A model generated the notes under the pieces. That model did no database searches. It was not told the DNA's origin and saw only the letters and a list, made by a program, of their open reading frames with translations. A stretch of DNA of 64,000 nt from Aneurinibacillus sp. REN35 (GTDB lineage Bacteria > Bacillota > Bacilli > Aneurinibacillales > Aneurinibacillaceae), in contig NZ_JBFTXJ020000011.1 in NCBI RefSeq assembly GCF_041379945.2, forward strand, positions 1 through 64,000, in the 5' to 3' direction. Below are positions 29,981-39,913 of the stretch, piece after piece. Each line of letters begins with the position of its first letter. The stretch's first letter is position 1. The position numbers were made by a program, and so were the translations under genes.

Positions 29981-32611
29981 ATGAGCGATATTTTCCTCGA
30001 TCGTATTCCACCCCAAAACATAGAGGCCGAACAGGCCGTTTTGGGGGCTATTTTTTTGGAACGGGAAGCACTGATTACAGCGACCGATGTTCTAGGAGCA
30101 GAAGATTTCTACCGGACCGCGCACCAGCGTATTTTTCAGGTGATGGTTGATCTTGGTGAGAGAAATGAGCCGGTAGACCTTGTGACGGTGACAGCGGAGC
30201 TAGAGAATCGCAAGCAGTTAGATGAGGTCGGTGGTGTCTCGTATCTGACTGATTTGGCGACGACAGTGCCGACGGCTTCAAATGTGGAGTACTATGCCCG
30301 GATTGTAGAAGAGAAATCGACCCTGCGTCGGTTGATTCGTGCCGCAACAAAAATCGTTACAGACGGCTATACGGCCGCAGAAGACGTTCCCGGCCTATTA
30401 GGTGAAGCTGAGAAGTCGATTATGCAGATTTCTCAGCGTCAGCGTACATCAAGCTTCCAGCATATTAAAGATGTGCTCATGGAGACGTACGAATATATTG
30501 AGACATTGTCCAACAATAAAGGGGAAATTACCGGGCTGCCGAGCGGATATCCGGATCTTGATAAGATGACAGCAGGGCTGAAGCCATCAGAGCTCATCAT
30601 TCTGGCTGCCCGGCCAGCGGTAGGTAAGACGGCATTCGCCCTGAATGTAGCACAGAACGTCGCAGCGCGCGCGGGTGCTCCTGTCGCGATTTTTAGCTTG
30701 GAGATGTCAGCGACGCAGCTTGTGCAGCGGATGATCTGTGCAGAAGGAAACATTGACGCCCAGCGGATGCGGACAGGATACTTCATGGAGGATGACTGGC
30801 ATAAGCTGACGATGGCGATTGGTACGCTGGCGAGTGCCCCGATTTATATTGATGATACGCCCGGGATTACGATCAGTGACATCCGCTCCAAATGCCGCCG
30901 CTTGAAGACGGAAGTAGGGCTTGGCCTCATTCTTATCGATTACCTGCAGCTGATTACCGGGAAGAAGGGCGGCAGCGGGGATAATCGTCAGCAGGAGATT
31001 TCGGAGATTTCTCGGACATTGAAGCTGATTGCCCGTGAGTTGGAATGCCCGGTCATTGCCCTCTCCCAGCTGAGCCGTGCTGTTGAACAGCGACAGGATA
31101 AGCGTCCGATGCTGTCGGACATTCGCGAAAGTGGCTGCTTATCTTATGATACACTGATCACTCGAGCTGATACGGGAGAGCAGGTAGAAATCGGATCGCT
31201 GGTTGGACAGGAAAACATTCCTGTTTTAAGCATGCGAGAGGATTTGAAGTTGGAAGTAGCTACGATCAGTAAAGTGTTTAGCAGTGGTTATAAGCGGCTG
31301 TTTGAATTGAAGACGGCCAGCGGACGCACGATTAAAGCTTCCGCTAATCATCCTTTTTATACGGTAAACGGTTGGAAACCTGTGGAATCACTACAGGCAG
31401 GCAATCGGGTTGCTGTTAGCAGGAAGGTTGCTCTTCATAACCATTGCAGTGATGAAGAAAAAATGAGTGAAGAAGAACTCGGATTGCTGGCTCATCTCAT
31501 TGGTGACGGCTGCGTGTTATCAAGACAGCCGATTCATTATACAAGTCAGGATGAAGCCAATCTACAATATGTGGCAGAGGCGGCCCAAGCATTGTTTGGA
31601 ATTATGCCACGTTTCGTCAAACAGGATACGTGGAAGCATATATATCTTCCGTCTCCTTATCGCTTAACTAGAGGAAAGCATCACCCTATTACTCTTTGGT
31701 TTAAAAAGATGGGGATCTGGGATCGTCGATCTTACGAGAAAGCAATTCCTGCATGTGTATTCAAGCAGCCAAAAGAATCGATCAGTTTATTTTTACATCA
31801 TCTTTGGGCTACGGATGGTTGTGTTTATTATAAGAAGGACAAGCAGGGAAAAATCTATTACAGCAGTACAAGCAAAAAGCTTGCCCAGCAGGTTCAACAT
31901 TTACTGCTTCGTATGGGCATAATAAGTACTCTGCGTATGGTACCACAAGGCAAGCATCGGCCTGGTTACCATGTTATTATTTCAGGTAAGGAAATGCAGA
32001 GGTTATTTTTAAAAGAGATTGGCTGCTTTGGTGCTCGTGGTGAGAAAGCGAATGCTCTGTTGGCCGCGCTAGAGATCCAGCGCATGAATCCAAATCGAGA
32101 TATTGTTCCAAAAGAAGTATGGAGCTACGTATCGGAAATAAAAAATCATTATGGACTGAGCTGGAGAAAAGTTAGCAGTGGACTTGAAACGGCTTATTGT
32201 GGGTCTACCTTAATGAAAAGCGGGTTGTCAAGAGACCGCATGCTTCGATTATCTGAGGTGATTCCGGATAAGAGGCTATATGATCTCACTCATTCGGATT
32301 TGTATTGGGACGAGATCATATCAATTACGCCACTTGAGATAGAAGAAGTTTTCGATGCTACAGTTCCTGGAAATCACAACTTCCTTGCTAATGATTTTAT
32401 TGTTCATAACAGCATCGAGCAGGATGCCGACATGGTTGCCTTCTTGTACAGGGATGACTACTATGATAAAGAAACAGAACGAAAAAACATCATCGAAGTT
32501 ATTATCGGTAAGCAGCGGAGCGGTCCAACTGGTACAGTAGAGTTAGCATTTTTGAAGGAGTACAACAAATTCGTTAGCTTAAGCCAGCATGATGATGGAG
32601 GACAAGGATAA
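29981..32611 (+). CDS. dnaB: Replicative DNA helicase DnaB with an embedded intein
   Basis: The precursor has 876 residues, and removal of the 425-residue intein leaves a 451-residue hexameric helicase (B. subtilis calls it dnaC). The N-terminal domain (1-150) interacts with primase. The RecA-like domain has Walker A ARPAVGKTAFALN near residue 215 and Walker B LILIDYLQL. The intein is inserted between RESG (residue 385) and SIEQDAD. This is a highly conserved loop of the helicase, and the same junction used by the Synechocystis DnaB mini-intein. The C-extein has the IIGKQRSGPTGTVEL end. The helicase can work only after splicing, so intein activity is essential here. Confidence 0.96.
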   Translation: MSDIFLDRIPPQNIEAEQAVLGAIFLEREALITATDVLGAEDFYRTAHQRIFQVMVDLGERNEPVDLVTVTAELENRKQLDEVGGVSYLTDLATTVPTASNVEYYARIVEEKSTLRRLIRAATKIVTDGYTAAEDVPGLLGEAEKSIMQISQRQRTSSFQHIKDVLMETYEYIETLSNNKGEITGLPSGYPDLDKMTAGLKPSELIILAARPAVGKTAFALNVAQNVAARAGAPVAIFSLEMSATQLVQRMICAEGNIDAQRMRTGYFMEDDWHKLTMAIGTLASAPIYIDDTPGITISDIRSKCRRLKTEVGLGLILIDYLQLITGKKGGSGDNRQQEISEISRTLKLIARELECPVIALSQLSRAVEQRQDKRPMLSDIRESGCLSYDTLITRADTGEQVEIGSLVGQENIPVLSMREDLKLEVATISKVFSSGYKRLFELKTASGRTIKASANHPFYTVNGWKPVESLQAGNRVAVSRKVALHNHCSDEEKMSEEELGLLAHLIGDGCVLSRQPIHYTSQDEANLQYVAEAAQALFGIMPRFVKQDTWKHIYLPSPYRLTRGKHHPITLWFKKMGIWDRRSYEKAIPACVFKQPKESISLFLHHLWATDGCVYYKKDKQGKIYYSSTSKKLAQQVQHLLLRMGIISTLRMVPQGKHRPGYHVIISGKEMQRLFLKEIGCFGARGEKANALLAALEIQRMNPNRDIVPKEVWSYVSEIKNHYGLSWRKVSSGLETAYCGSTLMKSGLSRDRMLRLSEVIPDKRLYDLTHSDLYWDEIISITPLEIEEVFDATVPGNHNFLANDFIVHNSIEQDADMVAFLYRDDYYDKETERKNIIEVIIGKQRSGPTGTVELAFLKEYNKFVSLSQHDDGGQG
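31136..32410 (+). other. Intein with LAGLIDADG homing endonuclease (in dnaB)
   Basis: Within the DnaB frame, residues 386-810 form an intein. Block A starts with Cys1 (CLSYDTLIT). Block B has NHPFYT with its histidine at intein residue 72, and the C-terminal block reads EVFDATVPGNHNFLANDF and then IVHN, giving the penultimate His and final Asn. The next extein residue is Ser. The middle holds two LAGLIDADG motifs, LLAHLIGDGCV (116-126) and LHHLWATDGCV (220-230), both keeping the catalytic aspartate. All splicing and cutting residues are therefore present, and I infer an active, mobile element. Confidence 0.96.
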
Positions 32612-32629
32612 GCCGTGCATAGATTTTGA

Positions 32630-32669
32630 AAAAATCTCTATCCTACATGATAGGGATTTTTTCTTTTTT
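32630..32669 (+). terminator. Terminator after dnaB
   Basis: AAAATCTCTATC pairs with GATAGGGATTTT and is followed by a T-rich tract. Confidence 0.85.
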
Positions 32670-32676
32670 ATACGGC

Positions 32677-32720
32677 ATTGTCGAACAAATCATAGAGATA
32701 AAACCCGATTGTTCGGTTTT
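32677..32720. promoter_or_regulatory. Paired PurBox operator (PurR)
   Basis: ATTGTCGAACAAA (32677-32689) and, in the opposite orientation, ATTGTTCGGTTTT (32708-32720, reverse complement AAAACCGAACAAT) match the PurBox AWWWCCGAACWWT. The second is perfect, and 18 bases separate them. B. subtilis PurR binds such inverted pairs before purA and releases in the presence of PRPP. Operation here is inferred. Confidence 0.75.
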
Positions 32721-32722
32721 TA

Positions 32723-32751
32723 TTGACATACGGAAATGCCGTTGCTAAACT
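32723..32751 (+). promoter_or_regulatory. purA promoter
   Basis: TTGACA (32723-32728) with a 17-base spacer and a moderate -10, TAAACT. It abuts the second PurBox. Confidence 0.6.
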
Positions 32752-32784
32752 TAATATGTTAGAAAAGTAGGAGGTGTCCAGCCA

Positions 32785-34074
32785 ATGTCAACTGTAGTAG
32801 TTGTAGGAACCCAATGGGGGGACGAAGGGAAAGGAAAAATCACGGACTTCCTCGCGGAGAAAGCGGAAGTTGTCGCTCGTTATCAAGGTGGAGACAATGC
32901 GGGTCATACCATCGTTTTTGGCGGGACCAAATATAAATTGCACTTAATTCCTTCCGGGATTTTTTACAAAGAAAAAATCTGCGTAATCGGAAACGGTATG
33001 GTCGTTAATCCGAAAGCATTGATTACGGAACTGGATTATTTACATAGCCATGGCGTAAGCACGGACAATCTGCGAATCAGCGATCGTGCGCATGTAATCA
33101 TGCCGTATCATATGAAGCTTGACGCCGCTGAAGAAGCGCAAAAAGGCGATAATAAGATCGGTACCACGCTTAAAGGAATCGGGCCTGCGTACATGGACAA
33201 GTCTGCACGTATTGGAATCCGTATGGCCGATTTAATGGATAAAGACGTATTCGAGATGAAACTGCGCCGCAATCTTGAAGAGAAGAATCGTCTATTTGAA
33301 AAGTATTATGAAACAGAAGGCTTTACAGTAGACGAAATTATGGATGAGTACGTAGCATACGCTGAACGCATCCGTTCGTACGTAGTGGATACATCGGTTA
33401 CGCTTAACGATGCCATCGATGCTGGCAAGCGTGTACTGTTCGAAGGTGCACAAGGTGTAATGCTTGATATTGACCAAGGAACGTATCCGTTCGTAACTTC
33501 TTCCAATCCGGTTGCAGGCGGGGTCTGCATTGGTTCTGGTGTAGGTCCGACAAAAATCCATCATGTTGTTGGTGTAGCAAAAGCGTACACCAGCCGTGTC
33601 GGTGACGGTCCGTTCCCGACGGAACTGCATGATGAAGTCGGCAACCGTATCCGTGAAGTGGGCCGTGAGTATGGTACGACAACAGGCCGTCCGCGTCGCG
33701 TAGGTTGGTTTGACAGCGTAGTGGTTCGCCATGCGCGCCGCGTTAGCGGAATTACAGCCCTGTCTCTTAACTCCTTAGACGTATTAAGCGGCTTGAAAAC
33801 AGTAAAAATCTGTGCCGCATATCGTTATAAAGGAGAAGTGATTGAACATTATCCGGCTAATCTTAATACATTAGCTGAGTGTGAACCGGTATATGAAGAG
33901 CTTCCGGGTTGGGATGAAGACATTACAAGTGTCCGCTCCCTTGATGAACTGCCTGAGAACGCGCGTCATTACATTGAGCGTATTACACAATTAACGGGAA
34001 TTCCGCTCTCTACATTCTCTGTAGGTCCGGGTCGTGAACAGACAAATGTTGTCCGCAGTGTATATGCGCTGTAA
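32785..34074 (+). CDS. purA: Adenylosuccinate synthetase
   Basis: A 429-residue enzyme that joins IMP and aspartate with GTP to make adenylosuccinate, the first committed AMP step. The N-terminal loop [11 protein letters not shown] with its general base Asp, the NAGHTIV segment, and [12 protein letters not shown] are family hallmarks. The ending GPGREQTNV matches too. AGGAGG precedes the start. It is a single-gene unit between two terminators, behind a PurR-type operator. Confidence 0.98.
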   Translation: MSTVVVVGTQWGDEGKGKITDFLAEKAEVVARYQGGDNAGHTIVFGGTKYKLHLIPSGIFYKEKICVIGNGMVVNPKALITELDYLHSHGVSTDNLRISDRAHVIMPYHMKLDAAEEAQKGDNKIGTTLKGIGPAYMDKSARIGIRMADLMDKDVFEMKLRRNLEEKNRLFEKYYETEGFTVDEIMDEYVAYAERIRSYVVDTSVTLNDAIDAGKRVLFEGAQGVMLDIDQGTYPFVTSSNPVAGGVCIGSGVGPTKIHHVVGVAKAYTSRVGDGPFPTELHDEVGNRIREVGREYGTTTGRPRRVGWFDSVVVRHARRVSGITALSLNSLDVLSGLKTVKICAAYRYKGEVIEHYPANLNTLAECEPVYEELPGWDEDITSVRSLDELPENARHYIERITQLTGIPLSTFSVGPGREQTNVVRSVYAL

Positions 34075-34082
34075 GATAGGAT

Positions 34083-34130
34083 AAAAAAAGCAGATCCTCG
34101 GTTGTTATTAGACCGGGGATCTGCTTTTTA
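34083..34130 (+). terminator. Terminator after purA
   Basis: AAAAAGCAGATCCTCGGT pairs with ACCGGGGATCTGCTTTTT, a long bidirectional stem. Confidence 0.9.
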
Positions 34131-34317
34131 TTTGCTGAACTAGATATGATTCCCTCTTTTTCCTGTCATTTAATGTCGAAGTCTGTCATTTTTCCTTGCC
34201 ATAGTATTCTGCCAATGGTACCATGAAAAAGTGTTTGGAAGATAAGCTGTGAGGGAATAGTCCCGGTCATTTGTCTTACGTATAAAATTATCTTTGTAAC
34301 TAAAAATAAACATAGAC

Positions 34318-34350
34318 AAAGGGATACTTTTACAGGATTCCCTTTTTTAT
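34318..34350 (+). terminator. Terminator-like hairpin before the M23 peptidase gene
   Basis: AAAGGGAT and GATTCCCTTT flank a small loop and are followed by TTTTATTTT, 57 bases before the next start. It could attenuate that gene. The rest of 34131-34406 shows no gene and no clear riboswitch. Confidence 0.45.
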
Positions 34351-34406
34351 TTTGTATGCAAGAGTTATGGCATAACGTTAATTGCAAGGAGAAAAGGGAG
34401 GTAGCA

Positions 34407-35882
34407 ATGTTTATCGAAAGGATGTCGTCATGGACAAAAGATAAATGGTCCTATGGCGTAAATCTCATACAGGATAAGAAAAATCGTGGCAAAGTAGCAT
34501 TTGGTATTCTCACAGGTTCATTGTTAGTAAGCGGGACGGCTGCAGGCGGATATGTATATGAGTCGAATGTAGGTACGCTCTATCATATCTCCGTTGATGG
34601 CAAAGACCTGGGTGCTGTAGAGAATCCGCAAAAGGTGCGCAAGTGGATGAATGATCAATTGGCGTCAGCGAAGAAGCAATACCCTGATTTGACGCTCGAT
34701 TTTAATAAAAAGATCTCAGTGATTGAAGAGCGGCATTATAATGCTCAAGGCAGTGAGGCGGATAAGGTTGTGAAAAAATTAGCCGCTGCTGTCGAGGTAG
34801 AAGCTAAAGTCGCCCAGTTGACGGTGAATGGTCAACCCATCGCCTATGCTAAGGATCAGAAAACAATAAATGAAGCGCTGTATCATTTGAAAGCCCTCTA
34901 TAATGAAAAGAAACCGACGCAAAACCTTACAGCTGGTGTAGGAAACGCATCCGACATGCAGGCATCACAGGTACAGCAGGATCATTCGGCTGTATCATTT
35001 AAGGAAAAGGTTCAGGTGGAAAATACATCAATCGCACCTGGGGTGGTGCTTGATGAAGCGAAGCTCATAAGCGTGCTGCAAAAGGGTGTGCCTGAGCTTA
35101 GGAAGCATACGATTGCTGCAGGGGAGAACCTGTGGAATATCGGACCGAAATACGGTCTTACCCAAAAAGATTTATTGGCGATGAATCCCGGTGTGACAGA
35201 TGATACGCTGCTGCAAATCGGAGATACGATAAATGTGCAGGCAAAGGAACCGAAACTTACAGTTGTCTCCAAGCAGGAGATAGCAGAAACGGTAGCCGTA
35301 CCGTATCCGATTCAAGCCAAGGCTGACCCGGCCAAATACCGGGGCGATGATACGATCATTGCAGAAGGAAAAAACGGCAGCAAGCAGGTCGTCTACGAGC
35401 TGATTAAGGAAAATGGGAAGCTTGTACAAAAGCAAGCAGTACAGCAAAAAGTGCTGCAGCAGCCGATCCCAAAAGTTATGATTCGCGGTACAAAGGTAAA
35501 GCCTTCACGTGGCGATGGTAAATTCCATATGCCTTCTGCGGGAACATTCAGCTCACCATTCGGCGAGCGCTGGGGTCGCCTGCATGCAGGTATTGATATT
35601 GCGACTCCGATTGGTACTCCGGTACATACGTCCGATCATGGCCGTGTCGTCTTCGTTGGAATAAAGAGCGGATACGGTAAATGTGTCATTGTCGATCATG
35701 GCAACGGATATCGTACATTGTATGGACATCTAAATGGCTTTGTAGCCAAAGAAGGTGACACTGTAGTAAAGGGCGAAGAAATTGCTAAATCGGGCAATAC
35801 GGGACGCTCTACGGGTCCACACCTGCATTTTGAAATTCATAAGGGTGGGGAGCCGGTCAATCCCTTGTCATATTTACGATAG
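34407..35882 (+). CDS. M23 family peptidase with LysM and G5 domains
   Basis: A 491-residue envelope protein, started at the ATG at 34407 behind GGGAGGTAGC. One membrane segment (about 31-50) anchors it. A long extracellular region follows with a LysM peptidoglycan-binding module (HTIAAGENLWNIGPKYGL, about 234-277) and a G5-type region (VVSKQEIAETVAVPYPI, to about 363). The C-terminal peptidase of the lysostaphin type has HAGIDIATP and the HLHFEIH motif with zinc-binding histidines. Its place just upstream of walRK suggests it cuts peptide cross-links as part of the wall-turnover set that WalR controls. The substrate bond is inferred. Confidence 0.88.
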   Translation: MFIERMSSWTKDKWSYGVNLIQDKKNRGKVAFGILTGSLLVSGTAAGGYVYESNVGTLYHISVDGKDLGAVENPQKVRKWMNDQLASAKKQYPDLTLDFNKKISVIEERHYNAQGSEADKVVKKLAAAVEVEAKVAQLTVNGQPIAYAKDQKTINEALYHLKALYNEKKPTQNLTAGVGNASDMQASQVQQDHSAVSFKEKVQVENTSIAPGVVLDEAKLISVLQKGVPELRKHTIAAGENLWNIGPKYGLTQKDLLAMNPGVTDDTLLQIGDTINVQAKEPKLTVVSKQEIAETVAVPYPIQAKADPAKYRGDDTIIAEGKNGSKQVVYELIKENGKLVQKQAVQQKVLQQPIPKVMIRGTKVKPSRGDGKFHMPSAGTFSSPFGERWGRLHAGIDIATPIGTPVHTSDHGRVVFVGIKSGYGKCVIVDHGNGYRTLYGHLNGFVAKEGDTVVKGEEIAKSGNTGRSTGPHLHFEIHKGGEPVNPLSYLR

Positions 35883-35903
35883 AGAAAAAGAATAGGATAC
35901 GTT

Positions 35904-35937
35904 AACCGGTGCAGGCCCGCTTGTGCCGGTTTTTTAT
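35904..35937 (+). terminator. Terminator before walR
   Basis: AACCGGTGCAGG pairs with CTTGTGCCGGTT and is followed by TTTTT. Confidence 0.85.
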
Positions 35938-35999
35938 GTGTAGGAAATAGAGAAGGATTTTCATAGGGAAAGTGGAAGAAGTGTAAGAGAGGTGAAACC

Positions 36000-36713
36000 A
36001 TGAGACATAAAGTAATGGTAGTGGATGATGAGCGTCCGATAGCGGATATTCTACAATTTACATTAGAAAAAGAAGGCTACTACGTCGTATGTGCCTACGA
36101 TGGAGATGAAGCGGTAGCGCTCGCAGAAAAAGAAAAGCCGGATCTGATCCTGCTTGATATTATGCTTCCTGGAAAAGACGGTATAGAAGTGTGCCGAATT
36201 ATCCGCCGCACATCCAATGTGCCGATTATTATGCTAACAGCTAAGGACAGTGAATTGGATAAAGTACTCGGACTTGAACTGGGTGCAGACGATTATGTCA
36301 CAAAGCCATTCAGCAGCCGTGAGCTGCTCGCCCGTATTAAAGCGAACCTGCGGCGCCATACGCAAGACGCAGCAGAAGAGACCAAAAATCAAAGCGTAGC
36401 CTCAAAGATTACAGTCGGACAGCTTGTTATTGATATGAAATCCTATACGGTGGAAAAAGCGGGGCAGTTGATCGACATTACGCACAGGGAATTTGCTCTG
36501 CTTCATTACATGGCCAAAAACCGGGGCCAGGTCGTAACACGCGATCATCTGTTGCAGGCTGTGTGGGGCTTTGACTATTTCGGTGATGCTCGTACGGTCG
36601 ATGTGACGATTCGCCGTCTGCGTGAGAAAATTGAGGATGATCCAAGCTCGCCCCAATACATTATTACCCGGCGCGGCTTAGGCTATATGATGCGTAACAA
36701 TCTGGAGGAGTAG
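36000..36713 (+). CDS. walR: Response regulator WalR
   Basis: The essential cell-wall regulator YycF/WalR, 237 residues. The receiver domain has VVDDE and phospho-acceptor Asp in LLDIMLPG; the output is an OmpR-type winged helix with [11 protein letters not shown]. The start is the ATG at 36000 behind GAGAGGTGA. It is followed after 3 bases by walK. Its regulon in Bacilli includes peptidoglycan hydrolases such as the gene upstream. Confidence 0.96.
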   Translation: MRHKVMVVDDERPIADILQFTLEKEGYYVVCAYDGDEAVALAEKEKPDLILLDIMLPGKDGIEVCRIIRRTSNVPIIMLTAKDSELDKVLGLELGADDYVTKPFSSRELLARIKANLRRHTQDAAEETKNQSVASKITVGQLVIDMKSYTVEKAGQLIDITHREFALLHYMAKNRGQVVTRDHLLQAVWGFDYFGDARTVDVTIRRLREKIEDDPSSPQYIITRRGLGYMMRNNLEE

Positions 36714-36716
36714 GCG

Positions 36717-38525
36717 ATGAAGCGCCTTCGTTTTTTTCAGACGGTGCAATGGAAGGTTGTCATCCTCTACCTGCTGCTTATCCTGATTGCGATGCAGGTA
36801 ATCGGAGCGTACTTCATTCGTGCCACAGAAACCTACTACCTGAATAATTTTAGCGAAACGCTCAACACACAGGCCAATCTGCTAGGAGCCAATGTTGAAA
36901 AATACTTGGAAGAAGAGAACATTCCGCGCGAGGATATTGATGTATTGATTCACAATTTGTTTGCGCTGCGCAATGCTGACGTACAACTGCTTGATCAAAA
37001 CGGTATGGTAGTAACCACTACAGAAGAAAACAAAGCGTTCGTTGGGCAGAAGAATACACGCGCTGAAATCAATATGGCGCTGCTCGGTACACGCAATGAA
37101 TCCATTCAATACAATCCTGAGACCCATGAGCGAGTAAAGGTGCTGGCCCTGCCGATTAAGAAGGGAGCCAAAATCCTGGGCGTGCTGTATATGGTGGCAT
37201 CGATGGAAGAAGTGTACCATACGATCCGGCAGATTAATGGGATTTTTGCTACAGGTACGGTACTGGCCCTGCTTCTGACAGCAGCGCTTGGTATCGTACT
37301 GGCGCGAACGATCACAACCCCTGTTAAGGAAATTACCCGGCAGGCGACCGCGATGGCCGACGGAGACTTCAATGGACAGGTTCGCATCTATTCAGAGGAT
37401 GAGATCGGACAGCTTGGGGAGACATTCAACCAGCTAACCCGCAAGCTCAAACAGGCACTCTCGCAGGCGGAAGCGGAGAAGGAGAAATTCTCTTCCATTC
37501 TGACCAATATGACGGAGGGAGTTATCGCAGCCGACGGCAACCGTGATATCATCCTCGTCAACAAACCAGCTCAGCGCATTCTAGGTGTCAGCTACAAAAC
37601 GGTACTGGGTAAGAACCTTCACGATGTGCTCTCTATTCCGATGGAAGAAGAGAAAGACTCATTCTTTACGGAAAACGGCTCTTTAGTAATGGATATGAAT
37701 GTCGAGGGAGAAGAGCGGCTTATTCGTTTCTCCTTCACCGTACTTAAAAGTAGAGAAGAAGAAAAGAACGCGGGCATTATTGCGGTGCTTCAAGACGTTA
37801 CCGAGCAGGCCGCGCTAGAGCGTGAACGTAAAGAGTTCGTCGCTAACGTATCACATGAGCTTAGAACCCCATTAACAACGCTCAAAAGCTACCTGGAGGC
37901 ATTGGAGGAGGGTGTCGTCGATGACCCGGACATGTCCCGGCGCTTTCTGCGTGTGCTATTGAATGAGACGGATCGTATGACGCGGTTGGTGACCGATCTG
38001 CTTCAGCTTTCCCGGTACGATGCCGGGCAGTACATCTTGGATCTGCAATCGATTGATGTATATGATCTTCTTCGTGATGTAGAAGAGAGATTCAAGCTTA
38101 GAAGCCAGCAGGAGAACATCGCACTTCGGCTTGATCTGCCGGACAGCGGGCTTCCTATCATCGCAGCGGATCGGGATAGCATCATTCAAGTGCTTGATAA
38201 CTTAATTTCAAATTCAATGAAATACTCCAACGAGCATACGACGATTACCATTTGCGCGCGTACAGAGGAGCGCTTTGTACGAATTGACGTAATTGATGAG
38301 GGAATGGGAATTCGCAAGCGTGACCTTGAGCGGATTTTTGAGCGTTTTTACCGAGTAGACAAAGCTCGCAGCCGAAGCATGGGAGGGACGGGGCTCGGTC
38401 TCTCCATTGCCCGACAGATTGTACATGCGCACGGTGGGGCAATTGAACTTGATAGTGAATGGCAGAAGGGTACGCGCGTTAGATTTACCCTGCCTATATA
38501 TGGAGAGAATGAAGATGAATGTTGA
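36717..38525 (+). CDS. walK: Sensor histidine kinase WalK
   Basis: A 602-residue kinase. It has two membrane helices (about 14-34 and 182-202) around an extracellular PAS-like sensor, a HAMP domain, and a cytoplasmic PAS domain (about 260-365). HisKA follows with VANVSHELRTPL and the phosphorylated histidine, and HATPase with NLISNSMKYS and GTGLGLSIA. It overlaps walH by 11 bases. It senses wall status and is held in check by WalH and WalI. Confidence 0.96.
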   Translation: MKRLRFFQTVQWKVVILYLLLILIAMQVIGAYFIRATETYYLNNFSETLNTQANLLGANVEKYLEEENIPREDIDVLIHNLFALRNADVQLLDQNGMVVTTTEENKAFVGQKNTRAEINMALLGTRNESIQYNPETHERVKVLALPIKKGAKILGVLYMVASMEEVYHTIRQINGIFATGTVLALLLTAALGIVLARTITTPVKEITRQATAMADGDFNGQVRIYSEDEIGQLGETFNQLTRKLKQALSQAEAEKEKFSSILTNMTEGVIAADGNRDIILVNKPAQRILGVSYKTVLGKNLHDVLSIPMEEEKDSFFTENGSLVMDMNVEGEERLIRFSFTVLKSREEEKNAGIIAVLQDVTEQAALERERKEFVANVSHELRTPLTTLKSYLEALEEGVVDDPDMSRRFLRVLLNETDRMTRLVTDLLQLSRYDAGQYILDLQSIDVYDLLRDVEERFKLRSQQENIALRLDLPDSGLPIIAADRDSIIQVLDNLISNSMKYSNEHTTITICARTEERFVRIDVIDEGMGIRKRDLERIFERFYRVDKARSRSMGGTGLGLSIARQIVHAHGGAIELDSEWQKGTRVRFTLPIYGENEDEC

Positions 38526-39897
38526 GAGAGTTAAAACCATCGTCTTGGTTCTGCTGATTGTAGTAAGCCTTGTACTGTCTATGTTTCTCTGGAGCAGTAC
38601 ACCCAAGCTTGACAGCCTTACCCCTTCTGATTATGTGGCTCCACAGCCCATTGGACACAAGTATGAAGCGACCGATGTGATCCGTCCATCTGCGGTGCTG
38701 TTTCATACCGGAGACGGCCATCATAAGAAGGCGGATCTAGAATCTGCGATCTATAAAGAAGTCGTGAGCGAGATGAATAAGTGGTCATTTTATGATCTAG
38801 CAGCTGTCCAGATGACGCGGGAAGAATGGGAAGCCTTCATCAATAAGAAAAAGACGATGGAGATTGTATATCGTCATGAAATTCCGGCTGATATCGCAAG
38901 CCAATTATTTACGCTGCGCGGGCGTATAGATGGAGAGCTGCGCTCGGTGAGCCGTATTCTCTTATATGAGAGCGGCGATAAAAGCGCTGTCTACGCGCTT
39001 CTCATCTCCAGCAGAGATCAGCGTATTATTCGGGCGCGTACCTCCATGACACCTGAGATGATTACGAAGCTTTCCACGCCAGAGAAAATAGGCGGGCTTC
39101 CCGAGCAAATATTGTATCGGGCGTTTGTCGATGGGATTGAGAGCCAGATTCGTCCGGCTCGGTATGATTTCTACGACCCGCTCTATCTGCCGAAAGAGCA
39201 GGGAAAAATGTCGCGCTACCGCTATTTCTATCAGCCTTTAACGATTCAGCAGGTACTAGATGCCATGTTTGTCGATGTCAGCCTGACCCGCCAGGTCACA
39301 GAACGGGATGGTACGATGATCTATACGAACGGCAGCCAATCTGTCTCTATCCCTGTCGATCGGAATTATCTGCTGTATCGGCATCCCCGCCATGAGGAAG
39401 AAAATATGGAAGAGGAGCAGGCCAATTATGCAGCGTTAAACTCGGCATTGACGTTTGTCAATCAGCATGGAGGATGGACCGGTAGATACTATCTTGAAGA
39501 CATTGAAGAGAGCAGTGCATCGAATCGAGGAGAGTCCATCTCGTATCGTTTTCGCCAATATGTAGGGGCATACCCTCTATTTAACGGGGATGGGCCGGAG
39601 ATGAATATCGTATCTGCCCGCGTCTTTGACGGCAGCGTATCAGAGCTGTATTATCCGATGCGCCAGCTTGATCTATACTTTGAGAAGATACCGTTAACAG
39701 TCGTATCTGGAGTTGAATTGATCAAGCTAGTAGAGAAGAAAGGCATCCGCAAAGAAGAGATTGATTCCATTGAACTTGGATTGTATACGCGATCGGTTTA
39801 TGACTTTATCGAGATGAAACCATGCTGGCTGATTCACTTACAGGATAACAGGGAGCCGTTATATATTGAGGCCGGTACAGACAGCTTCGGTAGATGA
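38515..39897 (+). CDS. walH: WalK regulator WalH (YycH)
   Basis: A 460-residue membrane-anchored extracytoplasmic protein with one N-terminal helix (about 7-28). I choose the ATG at 38515 (MNVERVKTIVLVLL) because GGAGAG lies 7 bases before it. The body fits the YycH family with YVGAYPLF and the polar beta-rich C-terminus. Its role, with WalI, in tuning WalK through membrane contacts follows from the family. Length and order match other Bacillales. Confidence 0.88.
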   Translation: MNVERVKTIVLVLLIVVSLVLSMFLWSSTPKLDSLTPSDYVAPQPIGHKYEATDVIRPSAVLFHTGDGHHKKADLESAIYKEVVSEMNKWSFYDLAAVQMTREEWEAFINKKKTMEIVYRHEIPADIASQLFTLRGRIDGELRSVSRILLYESGDKSAVYALLISSRDQRIIRARTSMTPEMITKLSTPEKIGGLPEQILYRAFVDGIESQIRPARYDFYDPLYLPKEQGKMSRYRYFYQPLTIQQVLDAMFVDVSLTRQVTERDGTMIYTNGSQSVSIPVDRNYLLYRHPRHEEENMEEEQANYAALNSALTFVNQHGGWTGRYYLEDIEESSASNRGESISYRFRQYVGAYPLFNGDGPEMNIVSARVFDGSVSELYYPMRQLDLYFEKIPLTVVSGVELIKLVEKKGIRKEEIDSIELGLYTRSVYDFIEMKPCWLIHLQDNREPLYIEAGTDSFGR

Positions 39898-39913
39898 GCA
39901 GGGGGAAGGAAGC

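Noticed and set aside
30075-30350. Long minus-strand frames opposite dnaB, gyrA and other core genes
   Set aside because: They are shadows of strongly conserved genes on the other strand, without ribosome sites.
34131-34350. Possible c-di-AMP (ydaO) riboswitch before the M23 peptidase
   Set aside because: I could not find the conserved core motifs; only a terminator-like hairpin is supported.
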